From Acetivibrio saccincola (GTDB lineage Bacteria; Bacillota; Clostridia; Acetivibrionales; Acetivibrionaceae), in contig NZ_CP025197.1 of the NCBI RefSeq assembly GCF_002844395.1, positions 1,302,001 through 1,366,000 on the forward strand: a stretch of DNA of 64,000 nucleotides, given 5' to 3'. Positions 26,341 through 35,498 of the stretch are shown here, in pieces. The notes below the pieces were generated by a model that did not search any database, was not told the origin of the DNA, and saw only the letters and a list, made by a program, of their open reading frames with translations. Numbering within the stretch: the first letter of the stretch is position 1; every line of letters starts with the position of its first letter. A program made the translations under genes and the position numbers.

Positions 26341-26874
26341 GTGCTAAGATACAGTGAGGTTATAGGTTTGCCGGTTATATGTGCTGCCACCGGCAAAAAA
26401 GCAGGTGTTATAAAAGATATTGTTTTTTGTCCTGAAAACAAAAAAATTGCAGCTTTTGAAATTGAAAAGAACAGCTGTGAAATCAAAAAAAAGGTAGTGC
26501 TAAAGGAAGATGTATTAAGCCTGGGCAAAGATGCAATGATAATTGAAAATGAAAATAAAATAATTGCTTTTAAAAAAGTGAAAGACAAGCTGGGGGTAAA
26601 AAAGAAAGGCACAATAATCGGCTTCAAAATATATACTAAATATGGAGAGGATATTGGAGTTGTTAAAGATATTTTATTTGATTTTGAAAAAAATACATTG
26701 GACGGTGTAGAAGTTTCTGACGGACTGATACAGGACATTGTAAAGGGCAGAAATTTGCTGCCTCTTTTGGGAAAAGTGGAGTTTGGGAAGGAAAACATTT
26801 TGGTTGAAAGAGCAGCAGTTGAAGAAATGATAGAAACTGGCAAAGGCATAAAAGGAATAATTAATAAAACATAG
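26341..26874 (+). CDS. Double PRC-barrel domain protein
   Basis: GTG 26341 is preceded by GAGAGGTGA. The 177-residue product contains two PRC-barrel repeats (about 5-75 and 88-165), each beginning with a pattern like GLPVICAATGKKAGVIKDIVF or GFKIYTKYGEDIGVVKDIL. Such proteins, including the sporulation-linked YlmC/YmxH group, are small cytoplasmic adaptors that bind RNA, protein or membrane partners. There are no catalytic residues. The small gene at 26902 follows after 27 bp, with its own GAGAGGTGA site, so both are probably cotranscribed up to the terminator at 27100. Confidence 0.85.
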   Translation: MLRYSEVIGLPVICAATGKKAGVIKDIVFCPENKKIAAFEIEKNSCEIKKKVVLKEDVLSLGKDAMIIENENKIIAFKKVKDKLGVKKKGTIIGFKIYTKYGEDIGVVKDILFDFEKNTLDGVEVSDGLIQDIVKGRNLLPLLGKVEFGKENILVERAAVEEMIETGKGIKGIINKT

Positions 26875-26901
26875 GCAATATTACAAAAGAGAGGTGATTA
26901 T

Positions 26902-27081
26902 ATGAGAAGCGGATTTACAAGAGGTTTAATTATGGGAAGCATCATTGGAGCATCTGTAGGTATGGTAATGAATTCAAACATGATGAATGGAAAGTCAAAA
27001 AGGAAGCTTAAAAAAACCAGTGCTGAGCTTATAAGAAAATCCGGCTCCATAATTGGAGACGTGATTGATTTATTTCGATAA
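26902..27081 (+). CDS. Small YtxH-like membrane protein (59 residues)
   Basis: GAGAGGTGA lies 5 bp before ATG 26902. The reading frame encodes MRSGFTRGLIMGSIIGASVG, a glycine-rich hydrophobic stretch, then NSNMMNGKSKRKLKK and an amphipathic end closing at DVIDLFR. One Gly-rich transmembrane helix followed by a basic tail resembles the YtxH/DUF3918 class of small envelope proteins. It sits between the PRC-barrel gene and a perfect terminator, which supports expression. The function is unknown. Confidence 0.7.
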   Translation: MRSGFTRGLIMGSIIGASVGMVMNSNMMNGKSKRKLKKTSAELIRKSGSIIGDVIDLFR

Positions 27082-27099
27082 ATACTCTCAAATCCTTGT

Positions 27100-27123
27100 A
27101 AAGACTGGAGAAATCCAGTCTTT
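27100..27123 (+). terminator. Terminator with GAAA tetraloop
   Basis: AAAGACTGGA (27100-27109) and TCCAGTCTTT (27114-27123) form a perfect 10-bp stem capped by a GAAA tetraloop. It closes the PRC-barrel operon. Confidence 0.8.
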
Positions 27124-27163
27124 AACTATTCTTAAAAACTTTAGGGCAAGGGGAGTTTGACAG

Positions 27164-28213
27164 ATGTCTTCTATACGGAAAATATTAATATATACTTTAT
27201 TTGCAGTGGTTTTTTTGTTTTTTTTATATATTGCCTTCAGATACAGGGTTAAATTATTGAGAATAATAGCACCTTTACTTCTTGCTGCAGTAATTGCCTA
27301 TTTGATTTATCCTGTAGTTTTATGGCTAGAAGAAAAAAGAATATCCAGGACCTGGTCTGTTTTAATTATATATTTTGTAAGCCTGGGGATTATTACAGCA
27401 TCAATTATATTTATAGTCCCCCATTTAATAAACAACACAAAAGAGCTGATGAATGTACTTCCGGATGTAGCCATGGATTTTAGGGAGAATTTTAACACTT
27501 TTATCAGGAATATAAAAACAAGCAAATGGCCTCCGGATATAAAGGAATCAATATTTAAAGAGATAAATAAAGGTACTTATTTTGTAGAAAAAGTAGCCAT
27601 GGATACATTAAAAAATTATCTTTGGGGAATTGCAAAAACAGCAACCGTGGCATTAGATCTCATAATTGCAATGGTAATAGCCTATTATTTAATTAAGGAT
27701 GCCAAAAGCTTCAGGGACGGGGGTTTGTCCTTAATACCAAGAAAGTGGAGAAACGGGGTAATTGGCTGCTGCAGGGAAATAAACGCAATACTTTCAAATT
27801 TTATTCAAGGACAGGTACTGGCGGCTTTTATAGTGGGTATTATGATAACCATAGGGTTTTTTATTATTAAATTAAAATACCCCCTGATATTAGGCATGAT
27901 AGCAGGGATTTTCAATATAATACCCTATTTCGGGCCTGTAATAGGGGCTATACCTGCAATAGCAGTTGCCCTCATTGATTCGCCCATAAAGGCATTATGG
28001 ACGGCTTTAGTTGTCATACTAATACAGCAGATAGAAAATATTTTTATTTCCCCCAGGATAATTGATGACAGGGTAGGGCTTCATCCGGTGACAACAATAT
28101 TGGTGGTGCTTATAGGAGGAGAGTTTTTTGGGTTTGTTGGAATGCTGGTTTCCGTGCCAGTTGCAGCTGTATTGAAGGTAATAGCAAAAAGATGGATTGA
28201 AGCGGTTGGTTAG
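27164..28213 (+). CDS. AI-2E family (PerM/YtvI-like) membrane permease
   Basis: The protein has 349 residues and about eight transmembrane segments: an N-terminal pair, a soluble insertion (about 90-140), then the conserved half with NFIQGQVLAAFIVGIMITIG and PYFGPVIGAIPA. These motifs define the AI-2E transporter / UPF0118 family, whose members include exporters and Na+/H+ antiporter-like proteins; the substrate here is unknown. GGGGAG precedes ATG 27164. Its stop codon TAG (28211-28213) is supplied by the left end of ISLre2 copy 1, so the native C-terminus has been replaced, though the lost part is probably short. Confidence 0.88.
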   Translation: MSSIRKILIYTLFAVVFLFFLYIAFRYRVKLLRIIAPLLLAAVIAYLIYPVVLWLEEKRISRTWSVLIIYFVSLGIITASIIFIVPHLINNTKELMNVLPDVAMDFRENFNTFIRNIKTSKWPPDIKESIFKEINKGTYFVEKVAMDTLKNYLWGIAKTATVALDLIIAMVIAYYLIKDAKSFRDGGLSLIPRKWRNGVIGCCREINAILSNFIQGQVLAAFIVGIMITIGFFIIKLKYPLILGMIAGIFNIIPYFGPVIGAIPAIAVALIDSPIKALWTALVVILIQQIENIFISPRIIDDRVGLHPVTTILVVLIGGEFFGFVGMLVSVPVAAVLKVIAKRWIEAVG

Positions 28214-28329
28214 CGTAAAGTTATTGTAGGGAATGAGACATAAAATACCATATATAATTGAAAAGAAGATGACATCCTGTTAAGATATTAATTAAGCAAA
28301 AATAATAAATAGAAAGGATGACATCTTCT

Positions 28330-29769
28330 ATGTATAATAGTATACAACATTTTAATGAATTTGGGGTAAAAAGAATTGAAAAAAAGATAAAAAATTTTAT
28401 TGAAGAAGGAAAAGACTTAGCTGATCTTGTTCTTGGTCTAAAAGAAGATTTATTTAAACTTGGACGCGATATACTTAAAGAAGTGCTTGAAGATATGGAT
28501 GAATATTTCCGTAACTGTGAAATAAGGAAACAGTATTGGGAAATTATAAGAAAAGATAAAACAGCTATTTTAACGACATTTGGAACACTAAGTTATAACA
28601 GGACATATTTTAAGCATAAGGAAAATGGTAATAGACAACACCTAGTCGACAGGATTGTAGGTGTAGAACCACATGACAGAGTAAGTGCCGATGTTGTAAT
28701 TAATGCAATAGATGAAGCAGCTGACAGCAGCTACAGAAAGGCAGGAGAAAAGGCGACATATATTGATGAAATCAGCAAACAAGCAGTGATGAATAAAATA
28801 CATAATATTGAAATAGTTGAGCCTGAAATAAAGTAGATAAAAAGAGAAGTAAAAATATTGTATGTTGAGGCCGATGAGGACCATGTAGCATTACAACAAA
28901 AAAGTATATTGAGACAGAATGAGAAGGGCAAGAGAAATACAATTATGCCAAAACTTGTATATGTGCATGAGGGAATTGACTTTGAAAAAAGTAATAAGAA
29001 GAGAAAAGTATTAAAGAATGTTCGATATTTTGGGGGAGTGTATAAGAATTCAGAAGATTTGTGGCTTGAAGTATCGGAATACATATATAAACAATATGAC
29101 GTTGATTTTTTAGAGACGGTGTATATATCAGGAGATGGGGCGTCATGGATAAGGCAAGGAGTTAACTGTCTTTCAAAAAGTAAATTTGTACTTGATAGAT
29201 ACCATCTTCAAAAATACGTAAGAGTTGCGACCACACATTTAAATGATGAAGCAATAAGCCAAGATTTACAGGAGGCTTTGAATTTATCTGATAAAAAAAT
29301 GCTAACAAAGGTTTTTAAAAAGATAATTGAAAAGACAGGCGATAATGAAAATAAAATAAAGGCTATAAAAAATGCAAAGCGATATATTTTAAATAATTGG
29401 GATGGTATAGAAATAAGGTCAAACAGAGGAATAGTGGGTTGTAGTGCTGAAGGTCATGTGAGTCATGTATTTTCATCCCGTTTAAGTTCAAGACCTAAAG
29501 GCTGGTCGAGAAAAGGTGTAGAAAAGATGTCAAAGCTAATAATATACAAGAAGAATGGCGGTAAGGTATATGACATAGTTATGGCACAAAAACAAAAAAA
29601 GTTAGCATCTAGTAGGCAAGAAATTCAGGAAAAATTAATTAAGGAATTAAAGAAGTCATCAAACAGGTATGAGAGTGTATGGAATAGTAATTTAACTGTT
29701 ATTCATAAGGGGTGTAAAACTGGTTTATATAAAGAATTAAGGTATATTAGGTATATGCGGATAGGATGA
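28330..29769 (+). pseudogene. ISLre2 transposase (UPF0236), frameshifted, copy 1
   Basis: ATG 28330 lies about 12 bp after AGAAAGG. The first part (to the TAG at 28834-28836) carries the N-terminal family block FFKLGRDILKEVLEDMDEYF-like (as LFKLGRDILKEVLEDMDEYF) and PHDRVSADVVINAIDEA. The second part, in another frame from about 28855, has VEADEDHVALQ and SGDGASWIRQGV, which contain the catalytic acidic residues of the RNase H-like fold. Relative to copy 2 an A is missing at about 28831, and more bases nearby. Together the parts have the normal length (about 480 residues). The gene is inactive as read, though the single-base losses could be sequencing errors. Confidence 0.85.
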
Positions 29770-29902
29770 GGTAATAATAAAGCAAAATTACGGAAAGTTT
29801 ACAAGTAAGCCTATCCAATAGGAATTATACATATCTGGAAAAAAGACAAAGAAAAAGAAAAAACATAAAAAAAGAAAAAGAAAAGAAAAAAGCAAAACTT
29901 TA

Positions 29903-29986
29903 GTACCATGACCCGCGGAGCCCTACTACTTGTCAAGGCCGGGCTTTGCCCGCTTGTTTTAGCCTTGACAAAATGGAAAATGGTAC
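29903..29986. other. Conserved hairpin in the ISLre2 tail, copy 1
   Basis: Outer arms GTACCAT/ATGGTAC (29903-29909, 29980-29986) enclose TTGTCAAGGC/GCCTTGACAA (29930-29939, 29962-29971) and an inner CGGGC-TTT-GCCCG. The GC-rich core stands out from the AT-rich element. It is identical in copy 2, implying a function as terminator, insulator or structured RNA. Confidence 0.6.
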
Positions 29987-30402
29987 AATAGAAATACTTT
30001 TTTCTTTTAAAAGTAGCGTTAAAATGTGAAGGAACATAGATAACAAAACGTACTAATTTGTCACAAGTATTGAGTAAAATGAATTCTTTATAGAAAGAAA
30101 GAGTTATATGGTATAATAGACAATAAGTTAGAGGAATTATAAAAGAAAATAAGGCTCAAAATGATGTAAAACACTTTCGTTACTAAGAGACCGTTATTTG
30201 AAATAGTTGCACAAATAAAAAATGGGATGCCATCTACTTTTCTTTTTCCTACAATAAATTGACGCTATCGGCATCTAGAGATTAAATAGAATAGAGTTAA
30301 AAATTGTATTATAATGGAATTAAGTAAAATTAAATATAACATGAGTAAAGATGAAAAATAAAAATTTCTATAAAAATAATGATTTTGTTGAGGTGATATT
30401 AT

Positions 30403-31140
30403 TTGGATTTAATAAATTACTATAAGTCTATAGGTGAAGAGATTTGTTCGTCAAAAAATAGAATAAGATTTTTGATGAATGACCCTCATTATCTAACAGA
30501 TGGTGAATTAAAAGAGTCGGTATTACGTCATGTTATAAGAAGATATATGCCTGAACATATTAAAATTGCTAGAGGTTTTATTCATAATGGTGAAGTATGT
30601 TCTAGTCAGGTAGATATTTTAGTGTATGATAGTAGATATCCTGTTTTATTTAAGGATGGCGACTTAGTATTTGTTACACCTGATTCAGTTAGAGCAGTAA
30701 TAGAAGTGAAATCTAAGCAGAATATAACTGATTTGAGAGTAACATTATTAAAATTAAATCAAATTGCTGAATTGGTAACAGATATAAACTGTTTTATTGG
30801 GTTATTTTCATATGACTATGAAAGAGAATATTGTAGAGATTTGATAGAACGAGTTAGTGAAATTACTAATGTAGGCGGCAAGTCTTATATTAATCATTTA
30901 GTGCTAGGCAAAAATTATTTTATGAAATATTGGACAAACGACCCAGTTACGAATGAAGAATGCTCAAAATGGCATTTCTATAAACTTAAAGATTTATCCT
31001 ACGCCTATTTTATTAATAATTTACTAGATTACATTTCTAATGGCACTGTGAGTATTAATCATAGAGCATGGTTTCCTTTAGATTCAAAAGAGCGTTTTAA
31101 ATTGGATGAGATAAGCCTTGAAGATGAGCATAGATTATAG
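30403..31140 (+). CDS. DUF6602-type nuclease-like protein
   Basis: A TTG start at 30403 follows GAGGTGA by 6 bp. The 245-residue protein fits the DUF6602 / PD-(D/E)xK pattern: an N-terminal helical region with LKESVLRHVIRRYMP (Glu38), then SSQVDILVYD (Asp71) and VRAVIEVKSK (Glu101-x-Lys103). These are the expected metal-binding residues of the restriction-endonuclease fold. The protein is cytoplasmic, without signal or membrane segments. The next gene starts 48 bp downstream, has the same TTG-start style and carries a HEPN ribonuclease motif, suggesting a two-gene defence or toxin cassette in the mobile island. Target and activity are untested. Confidence 0.7.
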   Translation: MDLINYYKSIGEEICSSKNRIRFLMNDPHYLTDGELKESVLRHVIRRYMPEHIKIARGFIHNGEVCSSQVDILVYDSRYPVLFKDGDLVFVTPDSVRAVIEVKSKQNITDLRVTLLKLNQIAELVTDINCFIGLFSYDYEREYCRDLIERVSEITNVGGKSYINHLVLGKNYFMKYWTNDPVTNEECSKWHFYKLKDLSYAYFINNLLDYISNGTVSINHRAWFPLDSKERFKLDEISLEDEHRL

Positions 31141-31188
31141 ATTAATTTATAAAATTATTAACTTTTAATCAGTAGGGAGGTAAGTGGG

Positions 31189-32307
31189 TTGGATAATAGA
31201 AATAGATTAAATAATAAATTGATATACGTTCAATTATTATTTTCTCTGACACCTAAAGGATATGGGGGAATTGCCAATAGTGAAGTCAAAGAGATGATAC
31301 AAGGATTACATAATTGGATTATAAATTCGACAGATGAAGAATTATCAAAAAAAGAGAATGAAGTAAACCAGTTTTTAGACAGTATTATAGAAAAGTATAA
31401 AGATAAATTTGAAAATATTAAGGATATAGATGTTATTGCAACCGAATTTAATAATTTTTTTAGGGGTAATAATAATGTTTATTCAAAGGGTGTAGAATAC
31501 GGCTGGTTAATTGAGATATTTAATTACTTAAAATTGCCTTATCCTAATTATTTACCATACCAAACAAAAATTGGACTAGGAATTCACGCAGGGAATATTA
31601 GTGTAGAAGAGGAGTTTTTATTAAGAGATGCTTTCTATCTTTTGGTAAAAGCAGAAGATACCTTTAATAAAATGCATGAATATAGTAATTTTGTAAAACA
31701 AAATGAAAAAAATAAAGAAAATCAGTATATTTTTAGAGCACTATCAAATACTAATCAAACTGTGGCAACTTATAGTAGGTTATCGATAATAAGTTTTTAT
31801 TCATTTTTTGAAGCATTTATTAATAGTATTGGTTATGATTACTATTGCAGAAATATAGATAGGTTAACAAATATTCAAAAAAATAATTTATTAGGAAGAG
31901 AAAGCAACAAGCCTAACGATTTTCTTTCCATTGAGGAGAAAATTGAAAGGCTACAGCAAATAATAAGAGAGGATAAAACAGTTGTACTAAAAATAAATAA
32001 AAAGAAAAGAACATCAAATGATTATAGATTATTTTTTGATGAAATAAAAAAATTAAGGAATTCTTCCGTCCATTTTTCGCCTAGTAAAGAGAGCATTTGG
32101 AGAAAACCAGACGAGTGGATAGAAAAAGCCCATAAAACATCAATATTAACATTGCAAATTAGCAGAGAAATCTGGAAAGCCATTTTCCCAACGAAGAATT
32201 TACCGGAGTATTTAAATGAATTGAGATTTGAACTGAATTATAATTTGGCTAAACAGAGGCTGCAAGATGTGGTCAAGATTGAGAATAAGGAAATAATATC
32301 AGATTAA
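31189..32307 (+). CDS. HEPN-motif protein, partner of the DUF6602 gene
   Basis: TTG 31189 is preceded by GGGAGG (31175-31180). The 372-residue protein is predicted all-helical. The C-terminal part contains SIISFYSFFEAFINSIGYDY (about 199-218) and, later, LRNSSVHF (289-296), whose Arg290-Asn-x3-His295 matches the R-x4-H active site of HEPN ribonucleases, while the first segment resembles the HEPN helix that precedes it. The N-terminal 190 residues are not recognised. Pairing with a nuclease-like gene and position between mobile elements suggest an abortive-infection or toxin function. A terminator follows at 32323. Confidence 0.65.
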   Translation: MDNRNRLNNKLIYVQLLFSLTPKGYGGIANSEVKEMIQGLHNWIINSTDEELSKKENEVNQFLDSIIEKYKDKFENIKDIDVIATEFNNFFRGNNNVYSKGVEYGWLIEIFNYLKLPYPNYLPYQTKIGLGIHAGNISVEEEFLLRDAFYLLVKAEDTFNKMHEYSNFVKQNEKNKENQYIFRALSNTNQTVATYSRLSIISFYSFFEAFINSIGYDYYCRNIDRLTNIQKNNLLGRESNKPNDFLSIEEKIERLQQIIREDKTVVLKINKKKRTSNDYRLFFDEIKKLRNSSVHFSPSKESIWRKPDEWIEKAHKTSILTLQISREIWKAIFPTKNLPEYLNELRFELNYNLAKQRLQDVVKIENKEIISD

Positions 32308-32322
32308 TAAACATTATATTAG

Positions 32323-32358
32323 AAACTCCGTTATATTATTTAAGATAATGGAGTTTTT
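32323..32358 (+). terminator. Terminator of the DUF6602-HEPN cassette
   Basis: AAACTCCGTTAT (32323-32334) pairs with ATAATGGAGTTT (32345-32356), 11 Watson-Crick pairs plus one G-T, followed by T residues. It confirms that the two genes form a self-contained transcription unit. Confidence 0.8.
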
Positions 32359-32545
32359 ATATGTTCTATATATTAAGAAAAACGAAAATAATGTTATTAG
32401 GTGTTATTGTAAGAAAAATTGAGAATAACACAGAATAACACAGATATATTAAAATATTGGATGATTTTCGTTGTAATTGTGTAATTTTAATGGTATTCTC
32501 TTATTAAATAGTTTAATAAGAGAAAGGAATTTTTATTAAAGGTAT

Positions 32546-32815
32546 ATGGATGAATATATGAAAAATATAAAAATATATACAGATGGTTCTTTTAAGAAAA
32601 GCAAAGCAGGAATTAGTTTTTTAATAATTAATCCTGGTAAAAATAAAATACTTGGATATACAAATCTAAAGTGTAAAAAAAATATACAAGCAGAATTACA
32701 GGCTATAATACATGCACTGCAATATTTATTGAATATTGATATGAGTCTTGAAAATAAAAAAATAGAGGTTGTAACAGATGAAATTTCCATAGTAGAATGT
32801 AGATTTTCATTTTAA
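32546..32815 (+). pseudogene. Truncated ribonuclease HI-like gene
   Basis: The reading frame encodes the first two thirds of an RNase H fold: strand KIYTDGSFKKSKAGISFLI with the first catalytic Asp, the Glu in QAELQAIIHAL, and VVTDE with the third acidic residue. The final helix and catalytic Asp are missing because the sequence runs into the left end of the transposon at 32798; the last five codons are transposon sequence. The missing 3' part is not found beyond the right end at 35498, so insertion was followed by deletion. The start is ATG 32546 or 32558. Confidence 0.6.
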
Positions 32816-32950
32816 TTTAGGTAAATCTACCCTTATTTTATCACATTAAAATAGGTGAAAAAAATTTTTAACCCTACCGCAATTTGAAAAAATATTTTCA
32901 CTTTACAGTAGGATTATTTTTTATAATATATTGCGGAGGGTGATGTAAAA

Positions 32951-33544
32951 ATGCAATATATCTTCAATGTTCATGAAGGAATTCATGAATATATTAAACT
33001 TGGGAGAAATTATCCTTTTCCACCGCCACCAACTAAAAGATGTCACAATCCAAAATGCAATAAATTAGTTAGTTTCCGCAAACATGGCTTCTATGAAAGA
33101 TATTATTACTCAAAAGAATATAAAGGGAAAATAGTAATCAGACGCTATATATGTCCTCTATGTGGATGCACCATATCATATATTCCTAACTTTTGTTTAC
33201 CCGGATTTATTAATGCAATAAATCATATTTTTGAATACATATATAATTTATTTTATCGTAAAGGTAGTATTAATTCAGTTATAAAACAACTAAATCTAAA
33301 AAACAACGTACAGTTTTCAAGGCAAATTCTATACTATTACAGAAAAAAATTCATTAAAAATCTCAATACAATACAAAATGGATTAAGACAAATAATACAC
33401 AAAGTGAAATTACCGGATGAAACTCTTGGAAACACAGAAAAAGCAAGAAACGTTTTAGCAATAGTAGTAAGAGAATTCCCCAACATTCAACTATTCTCTC
33501 AAAAATACTATCAAGCTACCGCTAAAACATTTCTTGCAGCATGA
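32951..33544 (+). CDS. DUF6431 zinc-ribbon protein of the transposon
   Basis: The 197-residue protein appears intact. It begins with an acidic/aromatic segment, then a zinc-ribbon with CHNPKCNKL and, 31 residues later, YICPLCGCTISYIPNFCLP, a four-cysteine pattern. A helical C-terminal half contains FSRQILYYYRKKF. It is likely a DNA-binding accessory factor of the transposon, although its biochemical role is not established. A GGAGGGTGATG site precedes ATG 32951. It is the first gene after the left transposon end. Confidence 0.7.
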   Translation: MQYIFNVHEGIHEYIKLGRNYPFPPPPTKRCHNPKCNKLVSFRKHGFYERYYYSKEYKGKIVIRRYICPLCGCTISYIPNFCLPGFINAINHIFEYIYNLFYRKGSINSVIKQLNLKNNVQFSRQILYYYRKKFIKNLNTIQNGLRQIIHKVKLPDETLGNTEKARNVLAIVVREFPNIQLFSQKYYQATAKTFLAA

Positions 33545-33713
33545 TTATAACATTAAAATAGGATTTTAAAAAGCGTCTTATGAAAAATTTTTAATGAAAT
33601 CAACCGCAACACCATATTTTCCTTTACTTGAGCAAATAACTATGGTAACATCCGTGGTAAAGAACAGCCTGACCGGTCATGGCTTCCTAAAAATGCAACA
33701 GGAGGTCAGGAAT

Positions 33714-34651
33714 ATGTTAAGTGAAGAGGTAAGAAATGCCATTGCGTTAAAAAGATTTTCACTGATAAGTCCGATCCTAAATGGACAAGTGAATAATCGT
33801 AAGGACTATTATGCTCAAATTTCATCAAAACCCGTAGAAATGCCACACTATGGCATAAGAAAATATTCACCTAAAACAATAGAGTCCTGGTACTGTGATT
33901 ACATGCGTGGAGGATTGGATGCATTAAAACCCGGATACCGGAAAGACAGGGGTAATTGTAGAAAAATAGATACAGAACTTGCTGAAAAAATCCTTGAGAC
34001 GAAAAGAAAATATCCTAAAGCGCCTACTACAATCATCTATGATAAACTAATAAAAAAAGGCATATTAAAAGAAGGGCAAATATCACTTACCACACTATAC
34101 AGGTTTTTAAAATTTTCAAATCATGAAAGCATTTATGAAACTGAAGAGAAAAAAGAAATTAAAAGATTTGCACATCAATATATAAATGAGTTGTGGTATG
34201 GGGATTTAATGTATGGACCTTACATACAGGAAGAGGCATACCTTCCCTGCTCTATACGGACAATGGGAAGATTTACCGTTCACAGCAGTTTGAATTTATG
34301 TGCGCGGACGTAGGATGCGCTCTTATACATTCGAAACCCTTTGTTGCACATAGCCGGGGAAAAATAGAAAGGTTCTTTTTAACAGTTAGAAAAAGATTTT
34401 TATCCCAACTTAATATGAATAAAATTAAGAGTTTAGAAGAGCCGGTATTCATATACTATGAAGGCAAGAAAATCGGTGAAGCCTTGCAGGTTAATTTTCA
34501 TGACAATGCCCATATGAAACGAAGGGGCAGACCTAAAAATTCTGAGTTAATAGTGGATTTACAAAATAACGAAGTATCTGTAACACATGCTGACATGCCT
34601 AAATCAAAACAAACAATTTCATTTAAAACAATTATGGAAGGAGAGAAATAA
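33714..34651 (+). pseudogene. DDE transposase with internal deletions
   Basis: ATG 33714 follows GGAGG at 33701-33705. The N-terminal half is a helix-turn-helix region (PKTIESWYCDYMRGGLDALK) and a second domain (APTTIIYDKLIKKGILKEGQ). The first catalytic Asp is in LWYGDLMYGP. The second (YTDNGKIY) follows after only about 20 codons and in another frame, where the family usually has about 60, so about 40 codons are deleted near 34240. The Glu is in RGKIERFF. A further stretch is missing before RRGRPKNSELIVD. The enzyme cannot be active. Confidence 0.75.
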
Positions 34652-34653
34652 TT

Positions 34654-35167
34654 ATGTTCAGACAGTTTTTTGGACTAAAATACAATCCTTTTGGAAAAGA
34701 AATTGATATTTCTGATGTTTATGAAAGTGAAGATATTAAGGAATTAAATTCAAGATTTAAATATATTCAAAACATCCGGGGAATGTTTCTTTTAGTCGGT
34801 GAACCGGGAATGGGAAATCCACCGCCTTAAGAAAATTTTCAGCCGGGTTAAATCCGGGACTTTACAAACCCTGCTATTTTTCTCTCTCAACAGTTACCGT
34901 TATGGATTTTTACCGGGGTCTTTTAATATCTTTAGGAGAAGTGCCTTCACATAAGAAGGTTACAATGTTTCATCAGATACAACAAGCAATAATGTCTTTG
35001 TACTATATACCCAGGCTGCAATTGAAGCTATTTATTCTGCATCAAAAGGCGTACCCCGCCTTGTTAACAGTCTTGCAACCTCAAGCCTTATGTATGCTTG
35101 TTCAATAAAGCAAAAGCATGTAGATGAAGAAATCGTATACCAAGGACAAAAAGACTTTGATATCTAA
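34654..35167 (+). pseudogene. ExeA/TniB-like transposon ATPase, decayed
   Basis: ATG 34654 lies right after GGAGAG. The first 50 residues (FGLKYNPFGKEIDI...) are the family N-terminus. The Walker A motif reads GEPGMGNPPP, but restoring one A in the run near 34819 gives GEPGMGKSTALRKF, so this frameshift is a homopolymer loss. After FHQIQQAIMSLY the sequence jumps directly to the C-terminal part (AAIEAIYSASKGVPRLVNSL to DFDI, stop at 35167), so about 100 codons including Walker B are deleted. In active relatives the ATPase selects the target and recruits the DDE transposase. Confidence 0.75.
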
Positions 35168-35498
35168 AATACTTTTATCTTTAACCGGCAGCCTTAGTAC
35201 AACGGTTATAAACCGTTTAAGTAATAAATGTTGTAAACTTATTGAATTTATACTTAAAAGTTTTCTATTATCAATATTTTGATTAAAATTTTAAGAGCAG
35301 TTAATCTGCTCATTTTTATTATACAAATTTGAAAGTGTTATGCAATACTTATTTTTCCAAATTTTATTTTGAATCCTACTGGAATTTGAAAATTTGATTA
35401 TCGCGTTCCTATTTTAATTTGAAAATATTCACTAATTTGTGGTAAAATTGACCTAAAATAATTTGAAAATATTATCTAATTTAATTTGAAAATTTACA
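35168..35498. repeat. Right transposon end with repeated AATTTGAAAAT motifs
   Basis: Four copies of AATTTGAAAA(T) start near 35389, 35416, 35459 and 35484, with one further related copy near the left end at 32879. They alternate with CCTATTTTAATT blocks. No gene is present. Multiple ordered motifs at an element end are typical of Tn7/Mu-like transposase-binding sites. Confidence 0.6.

Larger units (their letters stand above)
28209..30269 (+). mobile_element. ISLre2-family insertion sequence, copy 1
   Basis: The boundaries come from comparison with copy 2: shared sequence starts GTTAGCGTAAAGTTATTG at 28209 and ends at GACGCTATC (30269). The two ends are inverted repeats of about 22 bp with 3 mismatches. 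The element holds one transposase gene and about 500 bp of non-coding tail with a strong hairpin. No target-site duplication is visible on either side. The left end supplies the stop codon of the upstream permease. Confidence 0.85.
32798..35498 (+). mobile_element. Decayed DDE/AAA-ATPase transposon with DUF6431 gene
   Basis: The left end TGTAGATTTTCATTTTAATT (32798) is mirrored on the opposite strand at the right end (TGTAAATTTTCAAATTAAAT, ending at 35498), followed on both sides by TTAGRTAA. Both ends hold further copies of an AATTTGAAAATATT-like motif, probably transposase-binding sites. Three genes lie inside: DUF6431, a DDE transposase and an ExeA/TniB-like ATPase; the last two carry internal deletions. 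No target duplication is visible. This three-gene arrangement resembles IS481/Mu-like transposons of clostridia, with ATPase-assisted target selection. Confidence 0.7.
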
